64,000 nt of DNA from Timonella corticicola (GTDB lineage: Bacteria > Actinomycetota > Actinomycetes > Actinomycetales > Cellulomonadaceae). Position numbers and translations under genes: made by a program. The stretch spans positions 124,001-188,000 of the forward strand of contig NZ_JBHUOP010000004.1 in the NCBI RefSeq assembly GCF_042683685.1, written 5' to 3'. Shown piece by piece: positions 35,841-44,843 of this stretch. Position 1 is the first letter of the stretch; each line of letters begins with the position of its first letter. The notes below the pieces were generated by a model. It saw only the letters and a list, made by a program, of their open reading frames with translations, was not told the origin of the DNA and searched no databases.

Positions 35841-36965
35841 ATGGCACACACTGTTAAAGCAACCGATGAGTTCTATGCGGTGATCCCTGCTGGCGGCAGT
35901 GGCACGAGGCTATGGCCCCTCTCGAGAACCGGCGCCCCAAAATTCCTGCATGACCTGACCGGTAGTGGCCGTACCCTCCTGCAGGCGACCGTTGATCGCC
36001 TGGCCAAGGTCTCGGGAGACGAGAATGTACTGGTCATTACTGGTAACAGGCATGCGGCGGCTGTTGCTCGGCAACTGCCAGAGGTCTCAGAGGGCAACAT
36101 CCTGACAGAACCCTCACCGCGAGATTCCATGGCGGCTATCGGCCTGGTCGCCGCTGTGCTCCGCAACCGTCATGGGGACGTCATCATGGGGTCGTTTGCG
36201 GCCGACCACGTGATTACGGACCAGCCATCGTTCGAACACGCGGTCCGTTCGGGCATTGTTGCTGCTCGCGAAGGTTATGTGGCCACTATCGGCATCGCGG
36301 CGAGCCGTCCGTCCACGGCGTTCGGCTACATTCACTGGGGTCCTTCGCTTGGCTTCGAGGACGCGCCGGAAGTGCGCCAGGTCGTGAGTTTCACGGAGAA
36401 GCCCGATTCTGTGACCGCTCAGCGTTATCTTGCCACGGGGGAGTACCGCTGGAATGCGGGCATGTTCATCTCGCGTGTGTCTGTCCTGCTTGGTCATCTC
36501 GAAGAATATCGTCCAGAGCTGCATGCGGGGATTCTTGAGATCGCCGCTGCCTGGGACACGGATGACCGCGACGTGGTCCTTGAGCGGGTCTGGCCGTCCC
36601 TTGAGAAGATCGCGATCGATCATGCGGTTGCCGAGCCCGCCGCTGCTGCGGGTGGTGTTGCCGTGGTGCCCGCAAGTTTCGGTTGGGACGATGTGGGGGA
36701 CTTCAACTCGCTTGCGGCTCTGCTGCCTGCTGATGATCACAGGGGCTCGAAGGTGCTTGGCGACCCAGGCAAGGTGGTTCGGATTCAGAGTGCAGGGTCT
36801 GTTGTGGTGCCTCGTACGGAACGTGTGATTACGATCCTTGGCCTCGACGATGTGGTCATCGTGGACACCGATGATGCCCTGCTGGTCACCACTCGTGCGC
36901 GAGCGCAAAACGTGAAAGACGTGGTCACCGAGCTGCGCGATCGCGGACTGGACGAGTTGGCCTAG
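35841..36965 (+). CDS. manC: Mannose-1-phosphate guanylyltransferase ManC
   Basis: Makes GDP-mannose from GTP and mannose 1-phosphate for cell-wall glycans and lipoglycans. The nucleotidyltransferase signature GGSGTRLWPLSRTGAPKFL is at about residues 19-37, with further conserved FGYIHWG, FTEKPD and WNAGMF segments. The protein has 374 residues and no phosphomannose isomerase domain. ATG 35841 begins the conserved core; a longer frame to 35703 is unlikely. The Shine-Dalgarno is poor. The phosphomannomutase that would supply its substrate may be the gene at 51992-53794. Confidence 0.92.
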   Translation: MAHTVKATDEFYAVIPAGGSGTRLWPLSRTGAPKFLHDLTGSGRTLLQATVDRLAKVSGDENVLVITGNRHAAAVARQLPEVSEGNILTEPSPRDSMAAIGLVAAVLRNRHGDVIMGSFAADHVITDQPSFEHAVRSGIVAAREGYVATIGIAASRPSTAFGYIHWGPSLGFEDAPEVRQVVSFTEKPDSVTAQRYLATGEYRWNAGMFISRVSVLLGHLEEYRPELHAGILEIAAAWDTDDRDVVLERVWPSLEKIAIDHAVAEPAAAAGGVAVVPASFGWDDVGDFNSLAALLPADDHRGSKVLGDPGKVVRIQSAGSVVVPRTERVITILGLDDVVIVDTDDALLVTTRARAQNVKDVVTELRDRGLDELA

Positions 36966-37073
36966 TTTTCCTGCCGACGATCCGGCGCCTTCCAGCCTGG
37001 GTCGCAGTTCGCTGCCCCACCTCGCGCTGTTCCTCCCACCTCACCCTCGAACGGGTGGCGGGGCTGGAAGCCG

Positions 37074-37092
37074 ACCGACTCGTCGCCAATCC
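37074..37092 (-). repeat. 19-bp intergenic motif, copy 2
   Basis: Reverse complement of the motif at 24800-24818. It lies in the 287-nt gap between manC and the amidohydrolase gene, where no gene or clear terminator was seen. Confidence 0.5.
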
Positions 37093-37252
37093 AAAACCAG
37101 ATGGGCGAGAGCCGGCCGTCCGGGTGCGCGCCCTGGACGTAAAAGACCTCACGGAGTCCGATCGGCTTGCGCTGAGGGTCGGGAGTTCACGGCGGGCGAT
37201 GCCCGACGTGTGGGATCATAGCGAGGTAGACGCACAAAAGCGTTAACCTCGA

Positions 37253-38452
37253 ATGGTGAGTTTTGAACATGCACCGCTGATCGACCAACTTGCCCGCTCA
37301 CTTGAGCAGGAGGTCATCGCGTTCCGTCGCGATATTCACGCGCACCCGGAGATCGCGCGAACTGAGATTCGCACGACGCAGCGGATTGCGTCGCGCCTGC
37401 GTGAGGAGGGGCTTGAGCCACGACTCCTCGACGGCACGGGATTGACCTGCGATATCGGGCCGACCGTTGAGCAGTCAGGACAAAGCCTCCTTGCCTTCCG
37501 CGCTGACATCGACGCGTTGCCGCTGCAGGAGACAACGGGGTTGCCGTTCGCGTCGATCCACGATGGGATTTCCCATTCGTGCGGTCATGACGTGCACACC
37601 GCCGTTGTGCTGGGACTGGGGCTTGTGCTTGCGCGTATGGCGAGGCGAGGGGAGTTGTCCCGCGGTGTGCGTTTGATCTTCCAGCCGGCTGAGGAGGTGC
37701 AGCCCGGCGGCGCGCTTGATTTGCTTGCCCAGGATGTTCTCGATGGGGTCGAGCGCATCTATGCGGTGCACTGTGAGCCGAAGGTTGATGTGGGCACAGT
37801 TGGAACCCGTATTGGGCCGATTACCTCGGCGTGCGACACCGTGACGGTGACCGTCACATCCGCGGGTGGACACACATCGCGTCCTCATCTGACCGGCGAT
37901 GTCGTCTATGCGATAGGTCGCATGATCACGGAGGTCCCCTCGGTCTTGGGGCGTCGCCTCGACCCTCGTGCGGGTGTTAACTTCACGTGGGGCCACGTGC
38001 AGGCTGGTTCGGCCCCGAATGCGATTCCGTCATCCGGCGTGATCTCGGGGACGTTGCGGTGCCTCGATGTGACCGCGTGGGAACGTGCCGGTGAGGTGCT
38101 ACACGAGACGATTGATCACATTGCCTCCGCATATGGGGTTGAGGTGTCCATGCACCATAAGCGCGGTGTGCCGCCGGTGGTGAATGATGAGGACTGCACC
38201 ATGCTGCTTGAGGCGTCGGCCCGTGACGCCCTGGGGGCGAATGCCGTTGCGTTGACCGAGCAGTCGCTCGGCGGCGAGGACTTCGCCTGGTACCTGACTA
38301 AGGTGCCTGGCGCGCTCGCGCGTCTTGGCACGCGTACGCCGGGCGGTACGACATATGACATCCACCGGGGTGACTTGATCGTCGACGAGTCGGCAATCTT
38401 GGCGGGTATCCGCATGCTCGCGCGCACCGCGACGGTAGGCGGCGCGAGGTAG
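37253..38452 (+). CDS. M20 family amidohydrolase (AmiA/hippurate hydrolase-like)
   Basis: A 399-residue metal-dependent amidohydrolase of the M20D group (N-acyl amino acid or indole-acetyl-amino acid hydrolases). Recognisable motifs are RRDIHAHPEIA near the N-terminus, FRADIDALPLQE, SHSCGHDVHTA (metal ligands), FQPAEEVQPGGA and the C-terminal SLGGEDFAWYL. Substrate cannot be told from sequence. Mycobacteria keep the related amiA1/amiB1 genes near lpdA and deoD, so the placement near nucleoside salvage genes is conserved. No ribosome binding site is apparent before ATG 37253. Confidence 0.9.
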   Translation: MVSFEHAPLIDQLARSLEQEVIAFRRDIHAHPEIARTEIRTTQRIASRLREEGLEPRLLDGTGLTCDIGPTVEQSGQSLLAFRADIDALPLQETTGLPFASIHDGISHSCGHDVHTAVVLGLGLVLARMARRGELSRGVRLIFQPAEEVQPGGALDLLAQDVLDGVERIYAVHCEPKVDVGTVGTRIGPITSACDTVTVTVTSAGGHTSRPHLTGDVVYAIGRMITEVPSVLGRRLDPRAGVNFTWGHVQAGSAPNAIPSSGVISGTLRCLDVTAWERAGEVLHETIDHIASAYGVEVSMHHKRGVPPVVNDEDCTMLLEASARDALGANAVALTEQSLGGEDFAWYLTKVPGALARLGTRTPGGTTYDIHRGDLIVDESAILAGIRMLARTATVGGAR

Positions 38453-38484
38453 GCCCTGCTGACGGCGAGGTAGCGTTGCGGAGT

Positions 38485-38513
38485 GTGCCAACCCTCGCGG
38501 AACGGGTTGGCAC
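38485..38513 (+). terminator. Hairpin after the amidohydrolase gene
   Basis: GTGCCAACCC (38485-38494) pairs perfectly with GGGTTGGCAC (38504-38513) around 9 nt. A second weaker GTGGGAC/GTCCCCAC hairpin follows near 38559-38577. Confidence 0.6.
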
Positions 38514-38668
38514 CGGAGCACAAGTGGATGTGACTGACAGTCGGTTGGGTGTGCGGAGCGTGGGACTCAGGTCCCCACAATCTCACTGGTCGGATGCCCA
38601 GTATCTGCCCTTGAGACGAACCTTTCGGATTGGTAACAGAACTAGAAACGTGGCTATTGCATGCTGCA

Positions 38669-38719
38669 CGTTAACGGCTTAACGTCTATTGTTAACAGTG
38701 ATTCCCGAGTCTTAACTCG
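38669..38719. promoter_or_regulatory. Cluster of TTAAC palindromes upstream of the BMP operon
   Basis: CGTTAACG (38669-38676), TTAACGTC (38679-38686), TGTTAACA (38690-38697) and the dyad CGAGT-CTTA-ACTCG (38706-38719) lie within 51 bp, about 105 bp before the lipoprotein start. This is the expected place for a nucleoside-responsive operator, but no specific regulator can be named. The rest of the 38514-38824 interval shows no gene. Confidence 0.45.
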
Positions 38720-38824
38720 AGATAAGCGATGCACCGAGCGTCGATGCTCGATCCCCAGCTCTTGAGCTTTCATAAGTTCTTTGGGTATGGGGAGTCCTTC
38801 CCCGATCGAAACAGGAGAACTTAC

Positions 38825-39958
38825 GTGAAGAAGTTCGCATCCGTTGCTGCACTGACTACAGCTGCAGCTCTTGTTCTTACCGCATGTGGTGACGCTCCAG
38901 AGACTGAGAACACCACCTCGCCAACGAATGACCCATCGGCTACCCAGACCACGGACGACGCACCCGCTGTCGACTTCCTCGGCTGCATGGTCTCCGACTT
39001 CGGTGGATTCGATGACAACTCGTTCAACGAGACCTCCTACTCGGGCCTTGAGCGCGCAAAGTCTGAACTGAGCATCCAGATTGCTTCCGCAGAGTCCACT
39101 GACGCAGGTCAGTACACCACGAACGTTGACTCGATGGTTCAGCAGGGCTGTGACCTGGTATTCAACGTTGGCTTCAACCTTGCTGACGCTACCCTCACTG
39201 CGGCGCAGAACAACACGGAGAGCCACTTCGCGTTGATCGACTCCGCACTGTCTGACCCAGAGACCTTCGAGCCAATTACGCTCGACAACGTTAAGCCACT
39301 TCTCTACAACACCCACGAGGCCGCGTTCCTCGCTGGCTATGTTGCAGCCGGCACCACCAAGACCGGTACGGTTGCCACCTTCGGTGGACAGCCTTACCCA
39401 TCAGTCACCATCTTCATGGATGGCTTCGTTGACGGTGTCGCAAAGTACAACGAGGACAAGGGAACCGATGTAAAGGTTCTCGGTTGGGACAAGGAAGCAC
39501 AGTCCGGCTCGATGACCGAGACCTTCGATGAAATTCCTAAGGGTAAGGAACTCACCGAGCAGTTCATCTCCCAGGGTGCAGACATCATCATGCCAGTCGC
39601 CGGTCCAGTTGGTGAGGGCGCGATGGCAGCTGCCATCGAGCACGAGGGCGTCTACGTTATCGGTGTTGACACCGACGCGTTCGACAAGTACACCCAGTAC
39701 CAGGACATCCTCCTGACCTCGGTCCTCAAGGCAATGGACCTGTCGGTATTCGACACGGTTCGCTCGGCCAAGGACGGTATGTGGGACCCAACGCCATACG
39801 TTGGAACCCTTGAAAACGGTGGCGTGGGCATCGCTTCCTACCACAACCTCGAAGACGCTGTTTCGGCTGAGGTTCGTGAGGAAGTTGAGAACCTCCGCGC
39901 CGAGATCATCGCTGGCAACCTCAAGGTTGAATCGCCAAGCGCATCCCCGGTTAACTGA
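38825..39958 (+). CDS. BMP/PnrA-family nucleoside-binding lipoprotein
   Basis: Extracellular substrate-binding lipoprotein of a nucleoside ABC importer. The signal peptide ends in the lipobox LTAC (cysteine at about residue 21), then a threonine- and proline-rich linker, then the Bmp/PnrA domain (PF02608) with DNSFNETSYSGLE and GCDLVFNVGF near the N-terminal lobe and GPVGEGAMAAA and DAFDKYTQYQDILLTSV later. GTG 38825 has AGGAG 7 nt upstream. The downstream ATPase and permeases and the cdd-deoA-add-deoC genes make nucleosides the likely ligand. Confidence 0.93.
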   Translation: MKKFASVAALTTAAALVLTACGDAPETENTTSPTNDPSATQTTDDAPAVDFLGCMVSDFGGFDDNSFNETSYSGLERAKSELSIQIASAESTDAGQYTTNVDSMVQQGCDLVFNVGFNLADATLTAAQNNTESHFALIDSALSDPETFEPITLDNVKPLLYNTHEAAFLAGYVAAGTTKTGTVATFGGQPYPSVTIFMDGFVDGVAKYNEDKGTDVKVLGWDKEAQSGSMTETFDEIPKGKELTEQFISQGADIIMPVAGPVGEGAMAAAIEHEGVYVIGVDTDAFDKYTQYQDILLTSVLKAMDLSVFDTVRSAKDGMWDPTPYVGTLENGGVGIASYHNLEDAVSAEVREEVENLRAEIIAGNLKVESPSASPVN

Positions 39959-39979
39959 TAACCGGTAGGCGCAAGCAAG

Positions 39980-40022
39980 TGAGCCGTGACTCTGAATCCC
40001 TTTGAGTTAGGGTCACGGCTCA
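39980..40022 (+). terminator. Hairpin after the BMP lipoprotein gene
   Basis: TGAGCCGTGACTCT (39980-39993) pairs with 40009-40022 over 14 bp with one T-G. No T-run. It may reduce read-through so that the binding protein exceeds the transporter core. Confidence 0.65.
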
Positions 40023-40143
40023 TTGCGCGCCACCATTAAGTCGTTCGCAGCCGTCAGGCATAAACCAGCGCAACGCATCCTTGGCGGTCCCCGTCCCCGC
40101 CGACCCCATTACGACAGCACATGAACGCGGAAGGCGCTACAGC

Positions 40144-41727
40144 ATGAAGCTGGAACTTCGCGGCATCACAAAACGCTTTGGAAACTTCACTGCAAACGAC
40201 TCGATCGATCTTGTTGTGGAACCCGGGCAGGTGCACGCTCTTCTCGGTGAAAACGGAGCTGGTAAATCCACGCTCATGAACGTTATCTATGGTCTGTATG
40301 ACCCAGATGGCGGCGAAATCCTGCTCGATGACGAGCCGGTTAACTTCGCAGGCCCGGGTGATGCTATGGCCGCTGGAATCGGTATGGTGCACCAGCACTT
40401 CATGCTCGTTCCAGTATTTACCGTAGCCGAGAACGTCATTCTTGGTTATGAGCCAACCGGTAAGACCGGAATCATCAATCTCAAGGAAGCTCGCAGGCGA
40501 GTCAAGGAAATCTCAGACCGCTTCGGCTTCAACATTGACCCTGACGCATACATTGAGGACCTGCCGGTCGGTGCGCAGCAGCGAGTCGAGATCATCAAGG
40601 CGCTTTCGCGTGACGCAAGGATTCTGATTCTCGACGAGCCAACCGCTGTCCTCACTCCACAGGAAACTGACGAACTCATTGAGATCATGCGTCAGTTGAA
40701 GGCATCAGGAACCTCGATCGTCTTCATCACGCACAAACTGCGTGAGGTCAAGGCCGTTGCGGACAAGATCACGGTCATTCGTCGCGGAAAGATCGTTGGC
40801 TCCGCTGATCCAACGGCCTCCGAAACCGAACTTGCATCCGCAATGGTTGGACGGGCAGTGAATCTCGGCGTCGAGAAGGCCCTGCCCACACTCGGTGAGG
40901 TTCGCTTGGCCGTCAGCGATCTGACTCTCCTGTCCGATCAGGGCGTTCCGCTCCTTGACCGCGTGAACTTCGAAGTGCGGTCGGGGGAGATCCTCGCGGT
41001 CGCCGGTGTTCAGGGCAACGGCCAGACTGAGTTGACTGAGACGATCCTTGGAGCCCACCCGAAGGCGAATGGCTCGATTGTTCTCGACGACAAGGAACTC
41101 CTTGGCAGATCAATCCGCCAGGTTCTGGACGCAGGTCTCGGGTTTGTTCCCGAGGACCGGTCCACGGACGGCATGATCGCTGAGTTCACGATCGAAGAGA
41201 ACCTGATCCTGGATCAGCACGACAAGTCGCCGTATGCAAAGCGCGGCGGCTTGGACCTCGCATACATCCAGAAGACGACCGAGCAGTACATCGAACAGTT
41301 CGACGTTCGTACGCAGTCCTCGAAGGCTCTGGGCAAGCAGCTTTCCGGTGGTAACCAGCAGAAGGTTGTTCTCGCTCGTGAGTTGTCGCGTCCGTTGCGT
41401 CTGTTCATCGCTTCGCAGCCGACCCGTGGCCTGGACGTTGGCTCGATCGAGTTCATCCACAAGCGCATCGTGCAGGAGCGTGACCACGGTACGGCCGTCA
41501 TCATCGTTTCCACTGAGCTTGATGAGGTGGTCAACCTCGCAGACCGTATCGCCGTTATGTATGAAGGCGGCATTATCGGAATTGTCCCTGGCGATACGCC
41601 ACGTGACGTGCTTGGACTCATGATGGCTGGTCTGAGGTACGAGGAGGCGCAGGCTCAGGCGCTTGCACATCCAACCGAGATCACGGGCGATGAATCGTCT
41701 GACAACACGTTAGGAGGCGCGCTGTGA
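40144..41727 (+). CDS. Nucleoside ABC transporter ATP-binding protein (double ATPase)
   Basis: A 527-residue protein with two ABC domains in tandem, as in ribose- and BMP-type importers. The first has GENGAGKST (about residue 37), signature LPVGAQQRVEI and DEPTAVLTPQ. In the second half the Walker A region is degenerate (GVQGNGQTEL), while LSGGNQQKVVLARELS is intact and the Walker B region reads ASQPTRGLD. One degenerate site is normal for this family. ATG 40144 has GGAAGG 9 nt upstream. It overlaps the following permease by 4 nt. Confidence 0.93.
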   Translation: MKLELRGITKRFGNFTANDSIDLVVEPGQVHALLGENGAGKSTLMNVIYGLYDPDGGEILLDDEPVNFAGPGDAMAAGIGMVHQHFMLVPVFTVAENVILGYEPTGKTGIINLKEARRRVKEISDRFGFNIDPDAYIEDLPVGAQQRVEIIKALSRDARILILDEPTAVLTPQETDELIEIMRQLKASGTSIVFITHKLREVKAVADKITVIRRGKIVGSADPTASETELASAMVGRAVNLGVEKALPTLGEVRLAVSDLTLLSDQGVPLLDRVNFEVRSGEILAVAGVQGNGQTELTETILGAHPKANGSIVLDDKELLGRSIRQVLDAGLGFVPEDRSTDGMIAEFTIEENLILDQHDKSPYAKRGGLDLAYIQKTTEQYIEQFDVRTQSSKALGKQLSGGNQQKVVLARELSRPLRLFIASQPTRGLDVGSIEFIHKRIVQERDHGTAVIIVSTELDEVVNLADRIAVMYEGGIIGIVPGDTPRDVLGLMMAGLRYEEAQAQALAHPTEITGDESSDNTLGGAL

Positions 41728-42956
41728 GCGTCGAAACGCCACAGGCACAGGCACCACAGTCGCCTGAGTCACCTGTTGAACAGCCTCAACCGTCGCGGTG
41801 GGGTGGCGCATTGCGCGAGATGATGGCGAGCAATGCAACCGTCATTGTCTTCGCGATTGTCGGTGCGTTGCTCATGGCTGCGGTTCTGATCGCTGCCGCC
41901 AACTCTGAGGTGCAGCGTACGGCAGGCTACATCTTCGCTCGACCGAGCGACTTCTTCAGCGCTGTGTGGAACTCGGTGTCGAGTGCATACTCGTCACTAT
42001 TCCGTGGGGCCGTCTACGACCCCCAGGCAAACACTTTTGCTCGTCAGTTCAAGCCGATTACTGAGACCCTGACGGCCGCCACACCGCTGATCTTCGCGGG
42101 TCTTGGCCTCGGTGTTGGTTTCCGCTCCGGCATCTTCAACATCGGTGCCCAGGGCCAGGTTATCTTGGGCGCCGTCGTTTCCGCGTTCTTCGGTTTTGCG
42201 TTTAGCCTTCCACTTGGCCTGCACCTTTTGGTGGCAGTGCTTGGTGGTGCTCTTGCAGGCGGGTTGTGGGCCGGAATCGCTGGTTTCCTCAAGGCGCGTT
42301 TCGGCGCCAACGAGGTGATCGTGACGATCATGCTGAACTCCATTGCCGGGTTCTTGATGTCCTACCTCCTCACCACGCAGGCGTTCATGCGGCCAGGTTC
42401 GAACAACCCCGTGTCGCAGCGAGTCTACGACACCGCTATGTTCCCTTCGCTGATGGGAGATAACTTCCGTCTGCACTGGGGCTTCATCTTGGCGTTGGTG
42501 GCGGCATATGGTGTCTGGTGGCTCATGGAGCGTTCGACCCTCGGGTTCAAGTTCCGCGCTGTCGGGTTCAACCCCGATGCGGCGCGTACTGCGGGCATCA
42601 AGGTTGAGCGTATGTACCTGTACGTGATGCTCCTTGCCGGTGGTCTCGCTGGTATGGGTGGAGTCTCCCAAACTCTTGGTACCGAGGGCGTGCTGCAGGA
42701 GGGTGTCGCCGGAAACATCGGTTTCGATGCGATCACAGTGGCGCTGCTCGGACGGTCGAAGCCGGTCGGCATCATTGGTGCAGCAATTCTATTTGGTGCA
42801 CTGCGTGCGGGTTCGCCGCTCATGCAGACTGCTTCGGGTACACCCATCGACATCGTCCAGGTTGTCCAGGCACTTGTCGTGCTCCTCATCGCGGCTCCAC
42901 CTCTGGTGCGCGCAATCTTTAGGCTTCCAGTTCCAGTGAAGGAGAACGCAGCATGA
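41724..42956 (+). CDS. Nucleoside ABC transporter permease (BMP-type, first subunit)
   Basis: A 410-residue permease of the BPD_transp_2 family (PF02653), resembling YufP/NupP of Bacillus subtilis and Streptococcus. About ten hydrophobic helices; the conserved loop GFRSGIFNIGAQGQ (residues about 132-145) and the motif GANEVIVTIMLNSIA are diagnostic. An N-terminal proline- and glutamine-rich tail of about 30 residues precedes the first helix. GTG 41724 overlaps the ATPase stop and the ORF overlaps the next permease by 4 nt. Confidence 0.93.
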   Translation: MSVETPQAQAPQSPESPVEQPQPSRWGGALREMMASNATVIVFAIVGALLMAAVLIAAANSEVQRTAGYIFARPSDFFSAVWNSVSSAYSSLFRGAVYDPQANTFARQFKPITETLTAATPLIFAGLGLGVGFRSGIFNIGAQGQVILGAVVSAFFGFAFSLPLGLHLLVAVLGGALAGGLWAGIAGFLKARFGANEVIVTIMLNSIAGFLMSYLLTTQAFMRPGSNNPVSQRVYDTAMFPSLMGDNFRLHWGFILALVAAYGVWWLMERSTLGFKFRAVGFNPDAARTAGIKVERMYLYVMLLAGGLAGMGGVSQTLGTEGVLQEGVAGNIGFDAITVALLGRSKPVGIIGAAILFGALRAGSPLMQTASGTPIDIVQVVQALVVLLIAAPPLVRAIFRLPVPVKENAA

Positions 42957-44245
42957 GCACCGCAACTGCGCTTCCTACGTCCTCCAAGGCTTATGAGGGC
43001 AATGTTCAACTTCCTATCTCCTGGAGGGGAACGATCACCTATGTGATCATCGGTCTGTTGTCGATCCTGGGCTTCGGCCTCGGTTCCCCCGCAGGTTCAG
43101 AATCGCGCTTCCTGCTGTCCACGTCGCGTGACGCGGTGCAGATTGCCCCGCTGATGATCCCGGCTCGTATGACGGCGATCATCCTTGGGCTGGCGATTCT
43201 GGCTCTCGCAGCGTATGCCGCACACAACGCGGTGAACCGTCGCAAGGCGGGCGTCTGGCTCCCGGCACTTGTAGGCATTTTGGGGATTCTCGCCTTCCTC
43301 GTGTGGTCTGGCGCAGGTAAATCCGAGTCCGTTCCCATTCCGTTGCTGCTGTCACAGGGTCTTGTGTTCGCAGTGCCACTCGCATTCGGTGCGATGGCGG
43401 GTCTGATCAATGAGCGCGTCGGTGTCATCAACATCGCGATCGAGGGTCAGTTGCTTGCCGGTGCCTTCGCCGCCGCGGTTGTGGCGACCTTGGCCGGGAA
43501 CGCGTATGTGGCGTTGCTGTTCGCACCGATCGCTGGTGGTCTGGTCGCCGTCCTGTTGGCATTGTTCTCGATTAAGTACCGAGTCAATCAGATCGTTGTC
43601 GGTGTGGTCCTCAACGTGCTTGTTGTGGGTATCACCAGTTACCTGTTCTCAACGGTTCTGAAGGACAACAAGGCCACGCTCAATACGCCACCCGGTCTGC
43701 CACGCATTGAGATTCCCTTGCTTGCGGACATCCCGGTGATTGGTTCGGTTCTCTTCAACCAGAACATCCTCGTGTACCTGATGTTCATCGGCGTGTTCCT
43801 ACTTCAGTTCCTGCTGTTCAGGAGCCGCTGGGGTCTGCGTCTGCGTTCAGTTGGGGAACACCCGAAGGCCGCGGACACCGTTGGCATCAAGGTAAACCGT
43901 ACGCGCTGGATCAACGTGATCGTTGGTGGAGCCGTTGCAGGCCTTGGTGGTGCATCGTTCACGATCGCGGCTGCCATCGGTTTTGGTAAGGATATGACCG
44001 CTGGTAAGGGTTATATTGCTCTGGCTGCCATGATCCTTGGCCGTTGGAACCCGAACGGTGCGCTTGCCGCTGCCATTCTCTTCGGTTTCGCGGAGGCCCT
44101 GCGCGGTACGCTCTCGATTATCGGTACTCCGGTACCGACGCACTTCTTGGCAATGCTGCCATACCTTGCAACCATCTTCGCGGTTGCCGGACTTGTTGGT
44201 AAGGTCCGTGCTCCTGCCGCTGAGGGTGTCCCTTACGTCAAGTAA
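42953..44245 (+). CDS. Nucleoside ABC transporter permease (BMP-type, second subunit)
   Basis: A 430-residue partner permease of the same family (YufQ/NupQ-like). The matching loop is GLINERVGVINIAIEGQLL, and the characteristic YRVNQIVVGVVLNVL follows. The first 150 residues have extra hydrophobic helices before the core, making it longer than the approximately 320-residue Bacillus protein. A terminator with a T-run comes directly after, separating the transporter from the salvage enzymes. Confidence 0.93.
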   Translation: MSTATALPTSSKAYEGNVQLPISWRGTITYVIIGLLSILGFGLGSPAGSESRFLLSTSRDAVQIAPLMIPARMTAIILGLAILALAAYAAHNAVNRRKAGVWLPALVGILGILAFLVWSGAGKSESVPIPLLLSQGLVFAVPLAFGAMAGLINERVGVINIAIEGQLLAGAFAAAVVATLAGNAYVALLFAPIAGGLVAVLLALFSIKYRVNQIVVGVVLNVLVVGITSYLFSTVLKDNKATLNTPPGLPRIEIPLLADIPVIGSVLFNQNILVYLMFIGVFLLQFLLFRSRWGLRLRSVGEHPKAADTVGIKVNRTRWINVIVGGAVAGLGGASFTIAAAIGFGKDMTAGKGYIALAAMILGRWNPNGALAAAILFGFAEALRGTLSIIGTPVPTHFLAMLPYLATIFAVAGLVGKVRAPAAEGVPYVK

Positions 44246-44250
44246 GGCGT

Positions 44251-44295
44251 GTCCGGGGCGGGCCTCATGGCTCGTCCCGGACCCACCATTTTTTT
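44251..44295 (+). terminator. Rho-independent terminator after the nucleoside importer
   Basis: 14-bp stem (44251-44264 with 44269-44282, two G-T pairs), loop TCAT, then seven T residues at 44289-44295. Confidence 0.9.
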
Positions 44296-44384
44296 AGCCC
44301 AGATACGTTAAGCGCTTTAGCCCACCCGATGCACCTCACACTGCTCGGCGTTGCGGTTCGCTCAAGAGCGCGAAGGAGACGGCA

Positions 44385-44843
44385 ATGACGCAGACAGAAC
44401 CAGCGGCACACGACGGCCGTGCAGAGGAACTCGCTCGTGACATTGACTGGGACGCGTTACACGCGCGTGCCATCCAGATGACAACCCGTAGCTATGTTCC
44501 ATATTCGAAGTATCCGGTAGGTGCCGCGGCCTGGACCACGGACGGTCGGCTTGTTTCGGGTTGCAACGTGGAGAACGCAGGCTACGGGGTCACCCTGTGT
44601 GCCGAATGCGGACTCATCTCGGAGCTCGTGGCCACGGGTGGCGGGCGTTTGAAAGGATTCCTGTGCGTTAACGGCGCGGGAGAGATCATCATGCCGTGCG
44701 GACGTTGCCGGCAACTGCTGTGGGAACACGGGGGAGCAAACCTGGTGCTGAACACAGTGCGCGGATTTAAGACCATGGATCAGGTGCTACCAGACGGGTT
44801 CGGCCCGAATGACCTGGACCACTATGAGGAGAAGATTTCTTAA
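44385..44843 (+). CDS. cdd: Cytidine deaminase Cdd
   Basis: Deaminates cytidine and deoxycytidine to uridine compounds. The zinc site is clear: LCAECGLISEL (cysteine ligand with catalytic glutamate) and MPCGRCRQLLWE (two cysteine ligands). 152 residues, homotetrameric class. AAGGAG is well placed before ATG 44385. The stop is immediately followed by the deoA start, so the two are coupled. Confidence 0.95.
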   Translation: MTQTEPAAHDGRAEELARDIDWDALHARAIQMTTRSYVPYSKYPVGAAAWTTDGRLVSGCNVENAGYGVTLCAECGLISELVATGGGRLKGFLCVNGAGEIIMPCGRCRQLLWEHGGANLVLNTVRGFKTMDQVLPDGFGPNDLDHYEEKIS

